Assembly (NCBI RefSeq): GCF_002795425.1
Contig: NZ_PHHA01000005.1
Coordinates: 54,490-118,489 of the forward strand
DNA: 64,000 nt
Direction: 5' to 3'
DNA from: Conservatibacter flavescens
GTDB lineage: Bacteria > Pseudomonadota > Gammaproteobacteria > Enterobacterales > Pasteurellaceae
The position numbers and the translations under genes were made by a program. The notes under the pieces were generated by a model, which did not search any database, had not been told where the DNA came from, and saw only the letters and a list, made by a program, of their open reading frames with translations. Below are positions 48,125 to 58,455 of the stretch, piece by piece (the first letter of the stretch is position 1; every line of letters starts with the position of its first letter).

Positions 48125-50056
48125 ATGAATATTATTGAAATAAAGAACCTTAACCGCTACTTTGGCGAAGGGCAAAATCAAGTTCATATTTTAAAAGATA
48201 TTTCATTAAATATCGAAAAAGGCGATTTCGTTGCCATTATTGGTGCTTCTGGCTCCGGAAAATCGACGTTAATGAATATTATCGGCTGCCTAGATACGGC
48301 AAGTAGTGGCTCCTATAAAATAGATGGTCGCGAAACCATTGAACTCAATACCGATCAATTATCCGATTTACGCAGCCAAAAATTTGGTTTCATTTTTCAA
48401 CGTTATAATTTACTGGCTTCACTTAGCGCCGAAGAAAATGTGGCATTACCTGCTATTTATGCTGGAAAAAACCAAAAAGAGCGGTTAGAAAGAGCAAATA
48501 TTTTACTGAGTAAACTCGGTTTAGCCGATAAAGCTCGAAATAAACCTAATGAACTTTCTGGCGGTCAACAACAGCGTGTTAGTATTGCGCGAGCATTAAT
48601 GAATGGTGGGGACATTATTCTAGCAGATGAACCGACAGGCGCCCTTGATTCCCACAGTGGTGAAAATGTAATGGAAATTTTACGCCAATTACACCAAGAA
48701 GGACACACCATTATCATGGTAACTCATGATAAAGACATTGCAGCCAGTGCTAACCGAGTTATCGAAATAAAAGATGGAGAAATTATCGGAGATACACAAA
48801 AAACTGCCGTATCTCCGGTTAATTCCCGCCCAACAGAGAAAAAGTCTCGATTTGGATTTAGCAAGGACCAACTATTTGAAGCCTTTAAAATGTCAGTCAG
48901 TGCCATTGTTGCTCATAAAATGCGTTCGCTATTGACCATGTTAGGGATCATTATTGGTATTACATCTGTGGTTTCTGTCGTGGCGTTGGGTAATGGTTCA
49001 CAACAAAAAATCCTATCCAATATCAATGGATTAGGCACAAACACCATGACCATTTTTAATGGTACTGGCTTTGGAGATCGCCGGGCCGCTCAAATGCAGA
49101 ACTTAACCGTAGGCGATGCCAATGCCCTCGCTCGACAAAGCTATGTGCAAAGTGTTACACCGAATAGTGCAAGTAGTGGGCTTCTCGTTTATGGCAATCA
49201 ATCTTTTAGCTCCACCAACTTACGTGGTGTAGGTGAACAATATTTTGATGTGGAAGGACTCAAATTACAACAAGGACGACTAATTAGCGCCCAAGAAGTT
49301 GCAGATAGCGCAGCTGTAGCCGTTTTAGACGAAAGTGCGAAAAAAGCGATTTTTGCTGATGAAGATCCCATTGGTAAAGTTGTGATGTTCGCTAAACGCC
49401 CATTACGTATTATCGGTGTTGTATCCGATCGTCAAATGGGTAGCGCAAGTAGCTCATTAAACCTCTACGCACCTTATACCACAGTGATGAATAAAGTGAC
49501 GGGAGGGAATAAAATTAGCTCCATTACCGTAAAAATTACGGATAATGTTAACACAACTGTCGCAGAAAAAAGTATCACAGAATATTTAACCATGCGACAT
49601 GGTAAAAAAGACTTTTTTATCATGAACAGTGACACCATAAAACAAACCATTGAAAGTACAACCGGGACAATGAAATTGCTCATCTCTTCGATTGCATTTA
49701 TCTCCCTGATTGTGGGTGGTATTGGCGTTATGAATATTATGTTAGTATCTGTCACCGAACGGACAAAAGAAATTGGTGTGCGTATGGCGATTGGGGCGCG
49801 CAAGAACAATATTTTGCAACAATTTCTCATTGAAGCCATTTTAATTTGTGTGATTGGAGGCGTTTCAGGCATTTTATTATCCTTAACCATCGGGGCAATA
49901 TTCAATCTCTTTATCAGCGATTTTCCGATGTCCTTTTCGACATTTTCTATCGTTGCCGCCGTGATGTGTTCAACCTTAATTGGGGTAATATTTGGTTATA
50001 TGCCAGCTAAAAATGCCGCGCAACTAAACCCAATCACAGCGTTAGCACGTGAATAA
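48125..50056 (+). CDS. macB: MacB-type ABC efflux pump
   Basis: From ATG 48125 it has 643 residues. The N-terminal ATPase (1-230) has Walker A GASGSGKST, signature LSGGQQQR and Walker B IILADEP. One helix near 270 precedes a periplasmic core of about 230 residues. Three C-terminal helices of the FtsX type contain ERTKEIGVRMAIGARKNNIL. MacB is a mechanotransmission-type exporter that drives substrates from the periplasm through MacA and a TolC-like channel. It is followed by a hairpin and then by a NodT-type outer-membrane factor, which completes the tripartite pump. Confidence 0.95.
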   Translation: MNIIEIKNLNRYFGEGQNQVHILKDISLNIEKGDFVAIIGASGSGKSTLMNIIGCLDTASSGSYKIDGRETIELNTDQLSDLRSQKFGFIFQRYNLLASLSAEENVALPAIYAGKNQKERLERANILLSKLGLADKARNKPNELSGGQQQRVSIARALMNGGDIILADEPTGALDSHSGENVMEILRQLHQEGHTIIMVTHDKDIAASANRVIEIKDGEIIGDTQKTAVSPVNSRPTEKKSRFGFSKDQLFEAFKMSVSAIVAHKMRSLLTMLGIIIGITSVVSVVALGNGSQQKILSNINGLGTNTMTIFNGTGFGDRRAAQMQNLTVGDANALARQSYVQSVTPNSASSGLLVYGNQSFSSTNLRGVGEQYFDVEGLKLQQGRLISAQEVADSAAVAVLDESAKKAIFADEDPIGKVVMFAKRPLRIIGVVSDRQMGSASSSLNLYAPYTTVMNKVTGGNKISSITVKITDNVNTTVAEKSITEYLTMRHGKKDFFIMNSDTIKQTIESTTGTMKLLISSIAFISLIVGGIGVMNIMLVSVTERTKEIGVRMAIGARKNNILQQFLIEAILICVIGGVSGILLSLTIGAIFNLFISDFPMSFSTFSIVAAVMCSTLIGVIFGYMPAKNAAQLNPITALARE

Positions 50057-50100
50057 TTTTATGAAAAATGAGATTTTGTTATAATTTAAACAAATTAGTC

Positions 50101-50146
50101 GTATAAAAGTGCAATAAATTCTTAATCATTGACCGCACTTTTATAC
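50101..50146 (+). terminator. Hairpin built partly from an uptake sequence, after macB
   Basis: GTATAAAAGTGC (50101-50112) pairs perfectly with GCACTTTTATAC (50135-50146). The right arm lies in an uptake core (ACCGCACTTTT). It may reduce read-through from macAB into the outer-membrane factor gene. Confidence 0.65.
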
Positions 50147-50185
50147 CTGTAATGATTTATCCACTAAAAAAATAGAGAATAATTT

Positions 50186-51583
50186 ATGAACTTAAATAAA
50201 ATTACCGTAGCAGTATTGCTCTCTGTTGCCCTTGTAGGTTGTGCAAATATTGATGACTCCTACCGAACAACAGAAGAAAACTTCCAACAATATGAAGCGA
50301 TTACCAAACAATATAATGTTAATGAAGATTGGTGGACACTCTATCGTGATCCAACTCTTAACCGCCTTGTTGAGCAAGCTTTATTAAATAACAAAGATCT
50401 TGCAAAAGCTGCCATTGCTGTTAATCGTGCCTTATATAACGCTAATTTACTTGGCGCCAATTTAGTACCAGCTTTTAATGGTTCTACTCGTTCCTCTGCA
50501 AGTAAAAATCTGAATGATAATGGCACATCGCCAGGCAGTTCACAGGGCACATCAACCATTTCTCATTCTGCGACTTTAGGAGTTAGCTATACTTTAGATC
50601 TCTGGCGCCGTCTAGCCGATGCCGCAAACGCAGGAGCATGGGAACATAAAGCCACATTAGAAGATTTATCTGCCGCGCGTTTATCATTAATTAACAGCGT
50701 AATCACCACATATTATCAGCTGGCTTATTTGAATGATGCTATCAAAGCAACTCAAGACAGCATTAAATACTACAGTGATATTAACAATGTTATGCAAAAT
50801 AAATTACGCTATGGCGTAGCAGATGCAGCAAGTACAGATCAAGCTCAACAGGCTGTTCTTTCTGCTCGTAATAATTTAATCAGCTTACAAACACAACAAA
50901 AAACCGCTGAACAAACGTTACGTGATTTATTAAATTTAAAACCTAATGATGCATTAGCGGTGACATATCCAAATATTTTGAATGTCAAACCGGCAGGGGT
51001 AAATTTAAATGTTCCAGTATCGACGATTGCTAACCGACCAGATGTAAAAGCCTATGAATATCGTTTAAGAAGTGCATTTAAAGATGCCAAAGCCATGCAA
51101 AAAAGCTGGTTCCCAAGCATTACACTTGGCGGCTCGTTAAGCTCAGCAGGCAATAAGGTCAGCAATGCATTTAACACCCCTATTATGGGAGGAACCATTG
51201 ATATTTCATTACCATTCTTAAACTGGAATACCGTAAAATGGAATGTCAAAATTTCTGAAGCGGCTTATGAAACTGCAAAATTAAACTTTGAGCAATCAAT
51301 CACAAAATCCCTAAACGAGATTGATACGAATTATTTTGCTTATACGCAAGCAGAACAAAACTTTGCTAACCTACAACAGAAATATAACTATGACAGACGT
51401 ATTAGCCAATACTACAAAAATCGCTATGATGCGGGGGTCTCTGAACTAAGAGAATGGTTAACTGCGCTTAATACGGAAAAAACATCACAGCTGTCGATTT
51501 TAAATGCCAAATATAATCTTATTCAGGCTGAAAATGCGGTATATAGTGCAATGGGTGGATATCACTCCGCTATCACTCGTTAA
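50186..51583 (+). CDS. NodT/RND-type outer-membrane efflux lipoprotein
   Basis: A 465-residue outer-membrane channel lipoprotein (lipobox LVGC, C19). Two TolC-type repeats of long helices are present. The conserved WWTLYRDPTLNRLVEQALLNNKDL, SYTLDLWRRLADAA and IANRPDVKAYEYRLRSAFKDAKAMQKSWFPSI blocks match the NodT/OprM group. It presumably completes the MacAB pump as its outer channel, given its position 130 nt downstream, though it could also serve other pumps. Confidence 0.92.
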   Translation: MNLNKITVAVLLSVALVGCANIDDSYRTTEENFQQYEAITKQYNVNEDWWTLYRDPTLNRLVEQALLNNKDLAKAAIAVNRALYNANLLGANLVPAFNGSTRSSASKNLNDNGTSPGSSQGTSTISHSATLGVSYTLDLWRRLADAANAGAWEHKATLEDLSAARLSLINSVITTYYQLAYLNDAIKATQDSIKYYSDINNVMQNKLRYGVADAASTDQAQQAVLSARNNLISLQTQQKTAEQTLRDLLNLKPNDALAVTYPNILNVKPAGVNLNVPVSTIANRPDVKAYEYRLRSAFKDAKAMQKSWFPSITLGGSLSSAGNKVSNAFNTPIMGGTIDISLPFLNWNTVKWNVKISEAAYETAKLNFEQSITKSLNEIDTNYFAYTQAEQNFANLQQKYNYDRRISQYYKNRYDAGVSELREWLTALNTEKTSQLSILNAKYNLIQAENAVYSAMGGYHSAITR

Positions 51584-51592
51584 TTAAATAAT

Positions 51593-51615
51593 TTGGGGCG
51601 TATACTACGCCCCAA
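51593..51615. terminator. Hairpin between the efflux channel and pheA
   Basis: TTGGGGCGTA (51593-51602) pairs with TACGCCCCAA (51606-51615) around TAC. It has the same GGGGCGTA/TACGCCCC core as other gene-end hairpins here. Leftward it is followed by ATTATTTAATT, so it may end pheA. Confidence 0.75.
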
Positions 51616-51639
51616 TAGCCTGCTTTGCTCATTTGAATC

Positions 51640-52800
51640 TTATGATATTTCCACAGGTTTCACAATCTCACTAGGATAACACCCTAATACTTTCAAAAAT
51701 GTACTATATTCTTTTAATTCCGCTAGAACCTGTTGCGTATCTGGATCATTAGTATTCGCTTCAATTTCTAAATAGAACATTTCTTCCCAAGGTTTACCAT
51801 AAATAGGACGAGACTCAAGTTTAGTCATAATAACATTATGCTTCTTAAACACGGTCAAAGCATCGACTAACGCCCCTGCTTGCTGAGTTGTTTTCATGAG
51901 TAATAAGGTTTTAGTATGAATCTGTGGCGAAACAGCAACCGCATTTTTGGCAACCACAATAAAGCGAGTAATATTATTTTCCTGATTGGCGATACCGCTT
52001 TTCAATACGCGTAAACCATATAAATTCCCCCCATCTTCATTCCCTAATGCTGCAATATTTGGCTTGTTCAAGCCCGCAACCAACTGCATAGCATGAGAAC
52101 TGCTTTCACAATATTCAATATGTACGCGATCAAGGGTCTGAATAAACTGACTACATTGCTGAATAACTTGTGGGTGGCTATATAAGGTATCAATCTTACT
52201 TAAATCTTCTTGCTCGGACACTAATACACAATGTTTAATCGGATAGGCCAGTTCTCCAACAATAAATAAATCCGTATGCTGTAATAAATCATATACTTCA
52301 TTAATCGAACCAGATGTCGTGTTTTCTAGTGGCAAAACACCATAATCCGCTTCTCCGTTTTGAACGCGCTCAAAAACTTGTTGAAATGATTCACAACTTA
52401 ATTCCACTAATTGTTCTTGATAACGTGTCGCATAATTACGGGAGGCTAAGTGAGAATAAGATCCTCTTTTACCTAAAAAAGCAATATGAATATTCTGTTC
52501 TCGTTCGGCATTTAATTTTTTTTGTAAATAAACTTGTTGAGTTAAAACCGAATCTTCAATAATTTTTTGAAAAATTTGGGTAATATATTGGGCTTCTAGT
52601 TGATAATTCTCATTTTCCGCAAACTGAACCAATTCTTGTAATAATTGTTGTTCACGCTCAACATCGCGCAGTGGTTTTTGTGTGAGCTCTTTACTACGAA
52701 CCACATCAAAAGCCAAACGATGTCTCTCCGACAATAATTTTAATAAACTACGATCAATCTGTGTAATTTGTTGGCGTATTTCGATCAAATCCAAAGACAT
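51640..52800 (-). CDS. pheA: Chorismate mutase / prephenate dehydratase (P-protein)
   Basis: A bifunctional 386-residue enzyme of phenylalanine synthesis. The chorismate mutase domain is residues 1-90 ([33 protein letters not shown]). The prephenate dehydratase domain is about 103-285 ([35 protein letters not shown], and the TRF motif in [11 protein letters not shown]). The C-terminal ACT domain (about 295-375) has [23 protein letters not shown] with the ESRP phenylalanine-binding motif, so feedback inhibition is expected. No pheL leader peptide was found; raiA is just upstream, as in E. coli. Confidence 0.97.
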   Translation of the reverse strand: MSLDLIEIRQQITQIDRSLLKLLSERHRLAFDVVRSKELTQKPLRDVEREQQLLQELVQFAENENYQLEAQYITQIFQKIIEDSVLTQQVYLQKKLNAEREQNIHIAFLGKRGSYSHLASRNYATRYQEQLVELSCESFQQVFERVQNGEADYGVLPLENTTSGSINEVYDLLQHTDLFIVGELAYPIKHCVLVSEQEDLSKIDTLYSHPQVIQQCSQFIQTLDRVHIEYCESSSHAMQLVAGLNKPNIAALGNEDGGNLYGLRVLKSGIANQENNITRFIVVAKNAVAVSPQIHTKTLLLMKTTQQAGALVDALTVFKKHNVIMTKLESRPIYGKPWEEMFYLEIEANTNDPDTQQVLAELKEYSTFLKVLGCYPSEIVKPVEIS

Positions 52801-52864
52801 AGTGTTTTCCTAAAAATAAATCTATAATCGCATTGTAGGGGCTTCAATCAAAATACTCAAGCAG

Positions 52865-52888
52865 AAAAAAGCCCGAATAATCGGGCTT
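52865..52888 (-). terminator. Terminator of raiA
   Basis: AAGCCCGA (52869-52876) pairs with TCGGGCTT (52881-52888) around ATAA. Leftward it is followed by TTTT. It separates raiA from pheA. Confidence 0.88.
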
Positions 52889-52908
52889 AATCTAATAATA
52901 ATCTATTA

Positions 52909-53229
52909 TTATTCAAAAGAATCCTTTAAACGCTCATTAGCGCGACGAGACTCACCTTTATGCTGTAATTTATTGAGTTGTCGCTCTAACTTATCTTCAA
53001 CATCGTTGATCGCTTTATACATATCTTCGCCCTCTGCGCTGGCAAATAAATCACCTAATGGTGTACCTATTGCAGCCTCTACTGCGAAACCTTTTGGCGT
53101 TTTATTCAAAATAAAATGGGGATTAATTAGTTGAGTTTGCCATTTCTCCAATTTGGCTAGACGCTCCTCAATATGAGTGCGGATTGCTGGGGTAATATCC
53201 ATTTGTTTACTTGTAATATTTAGAGTCAT
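52909..53229 (-). CDS. raiA: Ribosome-associated inhibitor A (YfiA, HPF family)
   Basis: A 106-residue protein that binds the 30S decoding region and silences ribosomes under stress or cold. [41 protein letters not shown] matches E. coli YfiA almost throughout, followed by [30 protein letters not shown]. The acidic tail that distinguishes E. coli YfiA is shortened to ERLKDSFE. It is a single gene with its own terminator, upstream of pheA. Confidence 0.95.
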   Translation of the reverse strand: MTLNITSKQMDITPAIRTHIEERLAKLEKWQTQLINPHFILNKTPKGFAVEAAIGTPLGDLFASAEGEDMYKAINDVEDKLERQLNKLQHKGESRRANERLKDSFE

Positions 53230-53438
53230 AGTATTTACCTCTTAAGTTAGTGAACAGCTATATCACTGTTCTATTTAATCCTTAATTACAACATAGTCAT
53301 CTGAATCCAACTTTTCAACCCCTTTTTATGAAAAATTTAATAAATATGATCTATCTTCCAGAATTTAAAAAAAGCCCTTTTCTTCTTATTTAAACATGTT
53401 ATATTTGAAAGGATATCAACCGCCACACAATGACATAA

Positions 53439-54206
53439 TCAGATACAATAATCTTCAAATTCCACCGCTTTCGTCTGCATCAAAAACTGCTTTGTACGTT
53501 CCTGCTGAGGCCGATCAAAAAAATCTTTTGCATTATTTTTTTCAACCACAACCCCACCATCCATAAACACTATCGTATCCGCAACATCTTTCGCAAACTG
53601 CATTTCATGAGTAACAATAATCATTGTCCACCCTTCTGCAGCCAACATTTTCAATACCTGCAACACCTCACCAACCCATTCAGGATCTAAGGCAGAAGTT
53701 GGCTCATCTAATAAAATCAAATCCGGTTCAACGGCTAATGCTCGCGCAATTCCTACGCGCTGCTGCTGACCGCCAGATAGCTGTGAAGGATATAAATCGG
53801 CTTTATCTTGTAATCCAACTTTGGCCAATAATTTTAATGCACGCTCACGAACCTCCGCAACGCTCTTCTTCTGTACCACAACCGGGCCTTCCATGACATT
53901 TTCTAACGCAGTGCGATGAGGAAACAGATTATATTGCTGGAATACCATAGAAGAGCGACGGCGTAATTGAAGCTCTTTAGCTTTAGTTATTTTTTCCGCA
54001 AAATTAATATCCAAACTCCCATCCGTAAAATGTAGCGCGCCTTGATCAGGTTGCTCCAATAAATTTAAACAGCGCAAAAAAGTGGTTTTGCCAGAACCAG
54101 ACGGACCTAAAATCGCGACAACCTCGCCTTTTTCAATCGATAAATCAATCCCTTTAAGTACTTCATTACCTTTAAAATGCTTATGAATATTTTTAATGTC
54201 TAACAT
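53439..54206 (-). CDS. Polar amino acid (probably cystine) ABC transporter ATP-binding protein
   Basis: A 255-residue importer ATPase with Walker A GPSGSGKTT, signature LSGGQQQR and Walker B LILLDEPTSALDPEW, all in normal order. The PAAT family resemblance is strong over the full length. It is the third gene of a binding protein-permease-ATPase operon, 9 nt after the permease. H. influenzae has a similar three-gene set; substrate assignment to cystine is by recollection of those homologues, not by motif. Confidence 0.9.
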   Translation of the reverse strand: MLDIKNIHKHFKGNEVLKGIDLSIEKGEVVAILGPSGSGKTTFLRCLNLLEQPDQGALHFTDGSLDINFAEKITKAKELQLRRRSSMVFQQYNLFPHRTALENVMEGPVVVQKKSVAEVRERALKLLAKVGLQDKADLYPSQLSGGQQQRVGIARALAVEPDLILLDEPTSALDPEWVGEVLQVLKMLAAEGWTMIIVTHEMQFAKDVADTIVFMDGGVVVEKNNAKDFFDRPQQERTKQFLMQTKAVEFEDYCI

Positions 54207-54215
54207 AATACAATC

Positions 54216-54932
54216 CTAAATATGGCGAGATAAACGCACTTCTAAACGTTCTTGCAACAAGGACAATACAAAGCATACAATCCAATAAATTAAAGCGGCT
54301 TCACCATATACCAAAATAAATTCATAACTGGTCGCAGAAATATTTTGTGCCACCCGAAATAAATCCGTCACCAACACCAATGAAGCCAACGAAGTATCTT
54401 TAACGGTACTAATAAAACTGTTTGCTAATGGAGGAACAGAAACACGCATTGCTTGCGGCATAATAGTCCGTACAAATGCTTGACGATAATTCATACCTAT
54501 CGCATAAGAGGCTTCCCATTGCCCTTTCGGAATAGACAAAATTGCCGCACGAATTGTTTCTGAAGCATATGCCCCGATATTTAATGAAAACGCAATAATC
54601 GCTGTTGGGAAAGAATCGAGGGTTAGCCCCAAACTTGGCAAGCCATAAAATATAATAAAGATTTGAACTAAAAGTGGCGTGCCTCGAATAATGGACACAT
54701 AAACGCGACAAAATCCCACCAAAACTCGGTGCAAAAACGATTTCGACGGCATGGTTCGAACCAGCGCTACTAAGGTCGCAATCACCAATCCTCCCATAAA
54801 AGACAATACCGCCAACGGAATAGTGTTAACGATAGTCGCCTCCAACATAGGCCAAAACGAGCTGATCGCTAGATCAGCTCGCTCTTCGGTCATAAAAGGG
54901 AGTTGTGCCAATAAATTATTGAGTGATGTCAT
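54216..54932 (-). CDS. Polar amino acid (probably cystine) ABC transporter permease
   Basis: From ATG 54932 it has 238 residues and about five helices, with the EAA loop [32 protein letters not shown] typical of His/Glu/cystine permeases. The N-terminal [25 protein letters not shown] is the usual first helix. The start overlaps the end of the binding-protein gene by 17 nt, so the two are coupled. A TTG two codons upstream is an alternative start. Confidence 0.9.
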   Translation of the reverse strand: MTSLNNLLAQLPFMTEERADLAISSFWPMLEATIVNTIPLAVLSFMGGLVIATLVALVRTMPSKSFLHRVLVGFCRVYVSIIRGTPLLVQIFIIFYGLPSLGLTLDSFPTAIIAFSLNIGAYASETIRAAILSIPKGQWEASYAIGMNYRQAFVRTIMPQAMRVSVPPLANSFISTVKDTSLASLVLVTDLFRVAQNISATSYEFILVYGEAALIYWIVCFVLSLLQERLEVRLSRHI

Positions 54933-55686
54933 CGCCAAACCACTTAATAGAAAGAGCTTTTAAAGTACCGTCAGCACGCATATCGGCAAGGGCTTTGCTA
55001 AATTGCTCAGCAACATCTTCATTACCTTGTAAGAAAGTGAAAACTGAACCGATGGTCTCATCATTTTTCACTGCAATTTTTAACCCTGCATTCGGATGCT
55101 TTTTGAAATAATCTAAAACCGCAATTTGTTCATTTACAGTTGCCTCTACTCGGCCTTGTTTAACTAATTCTAAGTTCTGCGCAAGACTATCAACAATCAC
55201 TAATTCTGCACCATTTTTCTTAGCCAATTCTGTATAGTTACTCGTCGCTGACTGAGCAGATTTTACCCCTTTTAAATCAGCAAAGGTGTTAATTTTATTA
55301 TTATCTTCACGAGTAACAATGACCGCGCGTGATACATTGTATGGTTCAGAAAAGGTATATTTTTTAGCACGCTCAGGTGTTGCACTCACTTGATTTGCAA
55401 TCACATCAAAACGTTTCGCATTCAAACCAGCAAACATACCGTCCCACAAGGTTTCCTGATATACCACCGTTAAACCTAAACGTTTTGCCACTTCATTAGT
55501 CACATCAATATCATATCCTGTTAATTTTCCACTCTCATCATGAAAAGTAAAAGGCGCATAAGTGCCTTCCGTCCCCACACGAATTGTCTTTGTTTTTGCT
55601 AAACTATCAGCCAAAGCAGAAGCGTGGGCTGCCTGCGCGCCAAATACCACTGCCGCGCTTAATAATAATGTTTTTAATAATTTCAT
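54916..55686 (-). CDS. Polar amino acid (probably cystine) periplasmic binding protein
   Basis: A 256-residue exported protein starting at ATG 55686 (AAGGA upstream). The signal peptide ends at AAHASA (about residue 23). The family-3 signature [34 protein letters not shown] is followed by [21 protein letters not shown] and [13 protein letters not shown]. This resembles FliY/TcyA-type cystine binders. It is the first gene of the importer operon. An uptake core lies just upstream (near 55714). Confidence 0.9.
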   Translation of the reverse strand: MKLLKTLLLSAAVVFGAQAAHASALADSLAKTKTIRVGTEGTYAPFTFHDESGKLTGYDIDVTNEVAKRLGLTVVYQETLWDGMFAGLNAKRFDVIANQVSATPERAKKYTFSEPYNVSRAVIVTREDNNKINTFADLKGVKSAQSATSNYTELAKKNGAELVIVDSLAQNLELVKQGRVEATVNEQIAVLDYFKKHPNAGLKIAVKNDETIGSVFTFLQGNEDVAEQFSKALADMRADGTLKALSIKWFGDDITQ

Positions 55687-55891
55687 AGTCGTTCCTTTTG
55701 TTAAAATCATGTAAAAGTGCGGTCATTATAAGAGGATTTTTTCATAATAGGCAATAATAATCCGACATGATTTATAACCTTTTATTATAACCTCTTGAAA
55801 TCACATACAATCGCCCCAAAATACCGTTAGACTTACATTAAGATTTTGTTTAAACTCTGTAACAAACTGTCTTTAATCAATGGAGAACAAT

Positions 55892-57148
55892 ATGTCAGAT
55901 CAAGATCCTTGGGGCAAGCCGGGACAAAGTGGTGGGCACTCGCCAAACTCAAATAACAATAACAACGATTCAAATCGCGATTCGGGTAAACAAAATACCC
56001 AAGATAGTTGGGGAAATAACAACCAAAATAACCAACAAAATCGCAATGAACAAAATCCACCTGATTTAGAAGAAGTCTTTAGTAGCTTATTAAAAAAATT
56101 AGGTGGCAACAATAACAATGGCAATAAAAAAGGCAGTACTCCGGTAGGGTTTAAAAAATTATTACCTATTGCTGCCGTCATTGGTGCAATCGTTTGGGGT
56201 GTGAGTGGACTTTATACGGTAAAAGAAGCCGAGCGTGGTGTCGTCATGCGTTTTGGTGATTTACACTCTATTGTTCAACCCGGCTTAAACTGGAAACCAA
56301 CCTTTATTGACACGGTAATCCCCGTTAACGTCGAACAAGTCAAAGAGTTAAGAACACAAGGCGCAATGTTGACACAAGATGAAAACATGGTGAAAGTGGA
56401 AATGACCGTACAATACCGTGTTAACGATCCGGCGAAATATCTATTTAGTGTCACCAATGCCGACGACAGCTTAAACCAAGCAACAGACAGTGCGTTGCGC
56501 TATGTCATTGGTCACATGTCTATGGATGATATTTTAACAACAGGACGTTCCGTCGTGCGTGAAGATACCTGGAAAGCACTCAATCAAATTATAGAACCTT
56601 ATGATATGGGACTTGAAGTGATTGATGTAAACTTCCAATCAGCCCGCCCGCCTGAAGAAGTGAAAGACGCTTTTGATGATGCTATTAAAGCACAAGAAGA
56701 CGAACAACGTTATATCCGTGAAGCAGAAGCCTATGCTCGTGAGCGTGAGCCTATCGCACGTGGTGAAGCACAACGTATGATTGAACAAGCAACTGCTTAT
56801 AAAGATCAAGTTGTCCTAGATGCTCAAGGGGAAGTAGAACGTTTCCAACGTATACTACCAGAATTCCGTGCAGCGCCAGAAATAACCCGTGAACGTTTGT
56901 ATATTCAAACGATGGAAAAAGTCATGGCAAATACACCAAAAGTCATGATGGATTCAGGTAATGGCAATAATTTAACTGTTTTACCGTTAGAGCAAATTTT
57001 ACGTGGTAAAACACCTGCGCCACAAACAGAACCAGAATCAACACCACAACCACCGAAAACCATAGAACGGAAAACGGAGGCTTCTACTTATCAACCACAC
57101 ACCACTGAAAATAATACAAGCAATGGTCGTCAAGGGAGATTTAACTAA
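55892..57148 (+). CDS. hflK: HflK, SPFH regulator of FtsH protease
   Basis: From ATG 55892 (GGAG upstream) it has 418 residues. The N-terminal cytoplasmic part is rich in Gly and Asn. One helix near 87-105 precedes a band-7/SPFH domain starting YTVKEAERGVVMRFGDLHSIVQPGLNWK. A coiled region with AQEDEQRYIREAEAYARER and a P/T-rich tail follow. With HflC it forms a large cage around FtsH in the inner membrane and restrains proteolysis. Its stop overlaps the hflC start by one base. Confidence 0.97.
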   Translation: MSDQDPWGKPGQSGGHSPNSNNNNNDSNRDSGKQNTQDSWGNNNQNNQQNRNEQNPPDLEEVFSSLLKKLGGNNNNGNKKGSTPVGFKKLLPIAAVIGAIVWGVSGLYTVKEAERGVVMRFGDLHSIVQPGLNWKPTFIDTVIPVNVEQVKELRTQGAMLTQDENMVKVEMTVQYRVNDPAKYLFSVTNADDSLNQATDSALRYVIGHMSMDDILTTGRSVVREDTWKALNQIIEPYDMGLEVIDVNFQSARPPEEVKDAFDDAIKAQEDEQRYIREAEAYAREREPIARGEAQRMIEQATAYKDQVVLDAQGEVERFQRILPEFRAAPEITRERLYIQTMEKVMANTPKVMMDSGNGNNLTVLPLEQILRGKTPAPQTEPESTPQPPKTIERKTEASTYQPHTTENNTSNGRQGRFN

Positions 57149-58035
57149 TGCGTAAATTTTTATTCCCAGTTATTTTAGTTATTATCGCTATTTTATATTC
57201 CAGTATCGTGGTGGTTTATGAAGGATCACGTGGTATCATGCTTCGTTTTGGCAAAGTTCATCGTGATGCGGATAACAAAGTCGTTGTTTATGAACCGGGT
57301 TTACACTTTAAAATTCCATTTATTGACGGTATAAAAGTATTAGATGCGCGTATCCGCACCCTTGACGGACAAGCCGATCGCTTTGTAACTGTTGAGAAAA
57401 AAGATCTCTTAGTGGATTCTTATGTCAAATGGCGTATTAGCGATTTTGGCCGTTTCTATACCGCAACTGGCGGCGGCGATTATACCCAAGCTTCCAATCT
57501 ATTACGCCGTAAAGTCAACGATCGCCTACGTTCTGAAATTGGTTCGAGAACCATTAAAGATATCGTATCTGGTACGCGTGGCGAATTAATGGCGGGCGCA
57601 AGACGTGCTTTAAATACCGGACAAGACAGCACATCGGAATTAGGTATTGAGGTAATTGATGTTCGCGTGAAACAAATCAACTTACCAGATGAAGTTTCAT
57701 CATCTATTTACCAACGTATGCGTGCGGAACGTGATGCGGTAGCACGTGAACATCGCTCACAAGGTAAAGAAAAAGCCGCCTTTATTCAAGCTGATGTTGA
57801 CCGTAAAGTCACCCTTATTCTTGCTAATGCAAATAAAACCTCACAAGAACTACGAGGTACAGGTGATGCTGCTGCGGCGAAGGTTTATGCAGATGCATTT
57901 AGTCAAGAGCCTGAATTCTATAGCTTCATTCGTAGCCTAAAAGCTTATGAGAATAGCTTTGCCAACGGTGATAATATGATGCTATTAAAGCCAAACAGCG
58001 AATTCTTCCGCTTTATGCAAGCACCGAAGAACTAA
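57148..58035 (+). CDS. hflC: HflC, SPFH regulator of FtsH protease
   Basis: A 295-residue partner of HflK with an N-terminal membrane helix (residues 4-22). The SPFH domain opens VVYEGSRGIMLRFGKV and contains LLVDSYVKWRISDFGRFY, and the coiled-coil region RMRAERDAVAREHRSQGKEKAAFIQADVDRKVTLILA matches E. coli HflC. It is coupled to hflK (TAATG). A palindromic hairpin begins 12 nt after the stop. Confidence 0.97.
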   Translation: MRKFLFPVILVIIAILYSSIVVVYEGSRGIMLRFGKVHRDADNKVVVYEPGLHFKIPFIDGIKVLDARIRTLDGQADRFVTVEKKDLLVDSYVKWRISDFGRFYTATGGGDYTQASNLLRRKVNDRLRSEIGSRTIKDIVSGTRGELMAGARRALNTGQDSTSELGIEVIDVRVKQINLPDEVSSSIYQRMRAERDAVAREHRSQGKEKAAFIQADVDRKVTLILANANKTSQELRGTGDAAAAKVYADAFSQEPEFYSFIRSLKAYENSFANGDNMMLLKPNSEFFRFMQAPKN

Positions 58036-58455
58036 ATAAGAGGCATTAGGGGCGTATGCAATACGCCCCTACACCATATAACCAATTGATTTTAAACGGA
58101 ATTTTTAATTTCCTTGTAGGGGCGTATTGCATACGCCCCCCAATCCAAATACGGCAAACCTGCCTACGATCCAAATACCACCAATTTTCCCACGATCCGA
58201 ATATGGCAAACCTCTCCCTGTCGTCCGGGCACGATAAGCCGTACCTGGTTACGTATAGAAATTAGGGGCGTATGCAATACGCCCCAATCCAAATATGGCA
58301 AACCTCTCCCTATCGTCCGGGCACGGCAAGCCGTACCCGGTTACGCATGGTTCAGCCGCTTTGCGGCTGGGGTTAGGGAGGGAAATTAGGGGCGTATTGC
58401 ATACGTCCCACAATCCAAATATGGCAAACCTGCCCTACAAGATTTTCTACTTAAA
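58036..58455. repeat. Cluster of palindromic intergenic repeats after hflC
   Basis: About 420 nt without a gene, made of two repeat types. Type A is a 25-bp palindrome with core GGGGCGTAT..ATACGCCCC: it is perfect at 58047-58071 (11-bp arms, GCA loop), and near 58117, 58264 and 58388 it recurs with small changes. Type B is about 60 bp starting AATCCAAATATGGCAAACCTC and containing CCGGGCACGGC / GCCGTACCCGG, at about 58200-58258 and 58287-58345. Partial type B pieces follow the other type A copies. There is no open frame with a ribosome-binding site. The first copy probably ends hflKC transcription. Confidence 0.8.

Noticed and set aside
52801..52908. pheL-type leader peptide and attenuator before pheA
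   Set aside because: The only hairpin in the short raiA-pheA gap is the raiA terminator, and no Phe-rich short frame is present.
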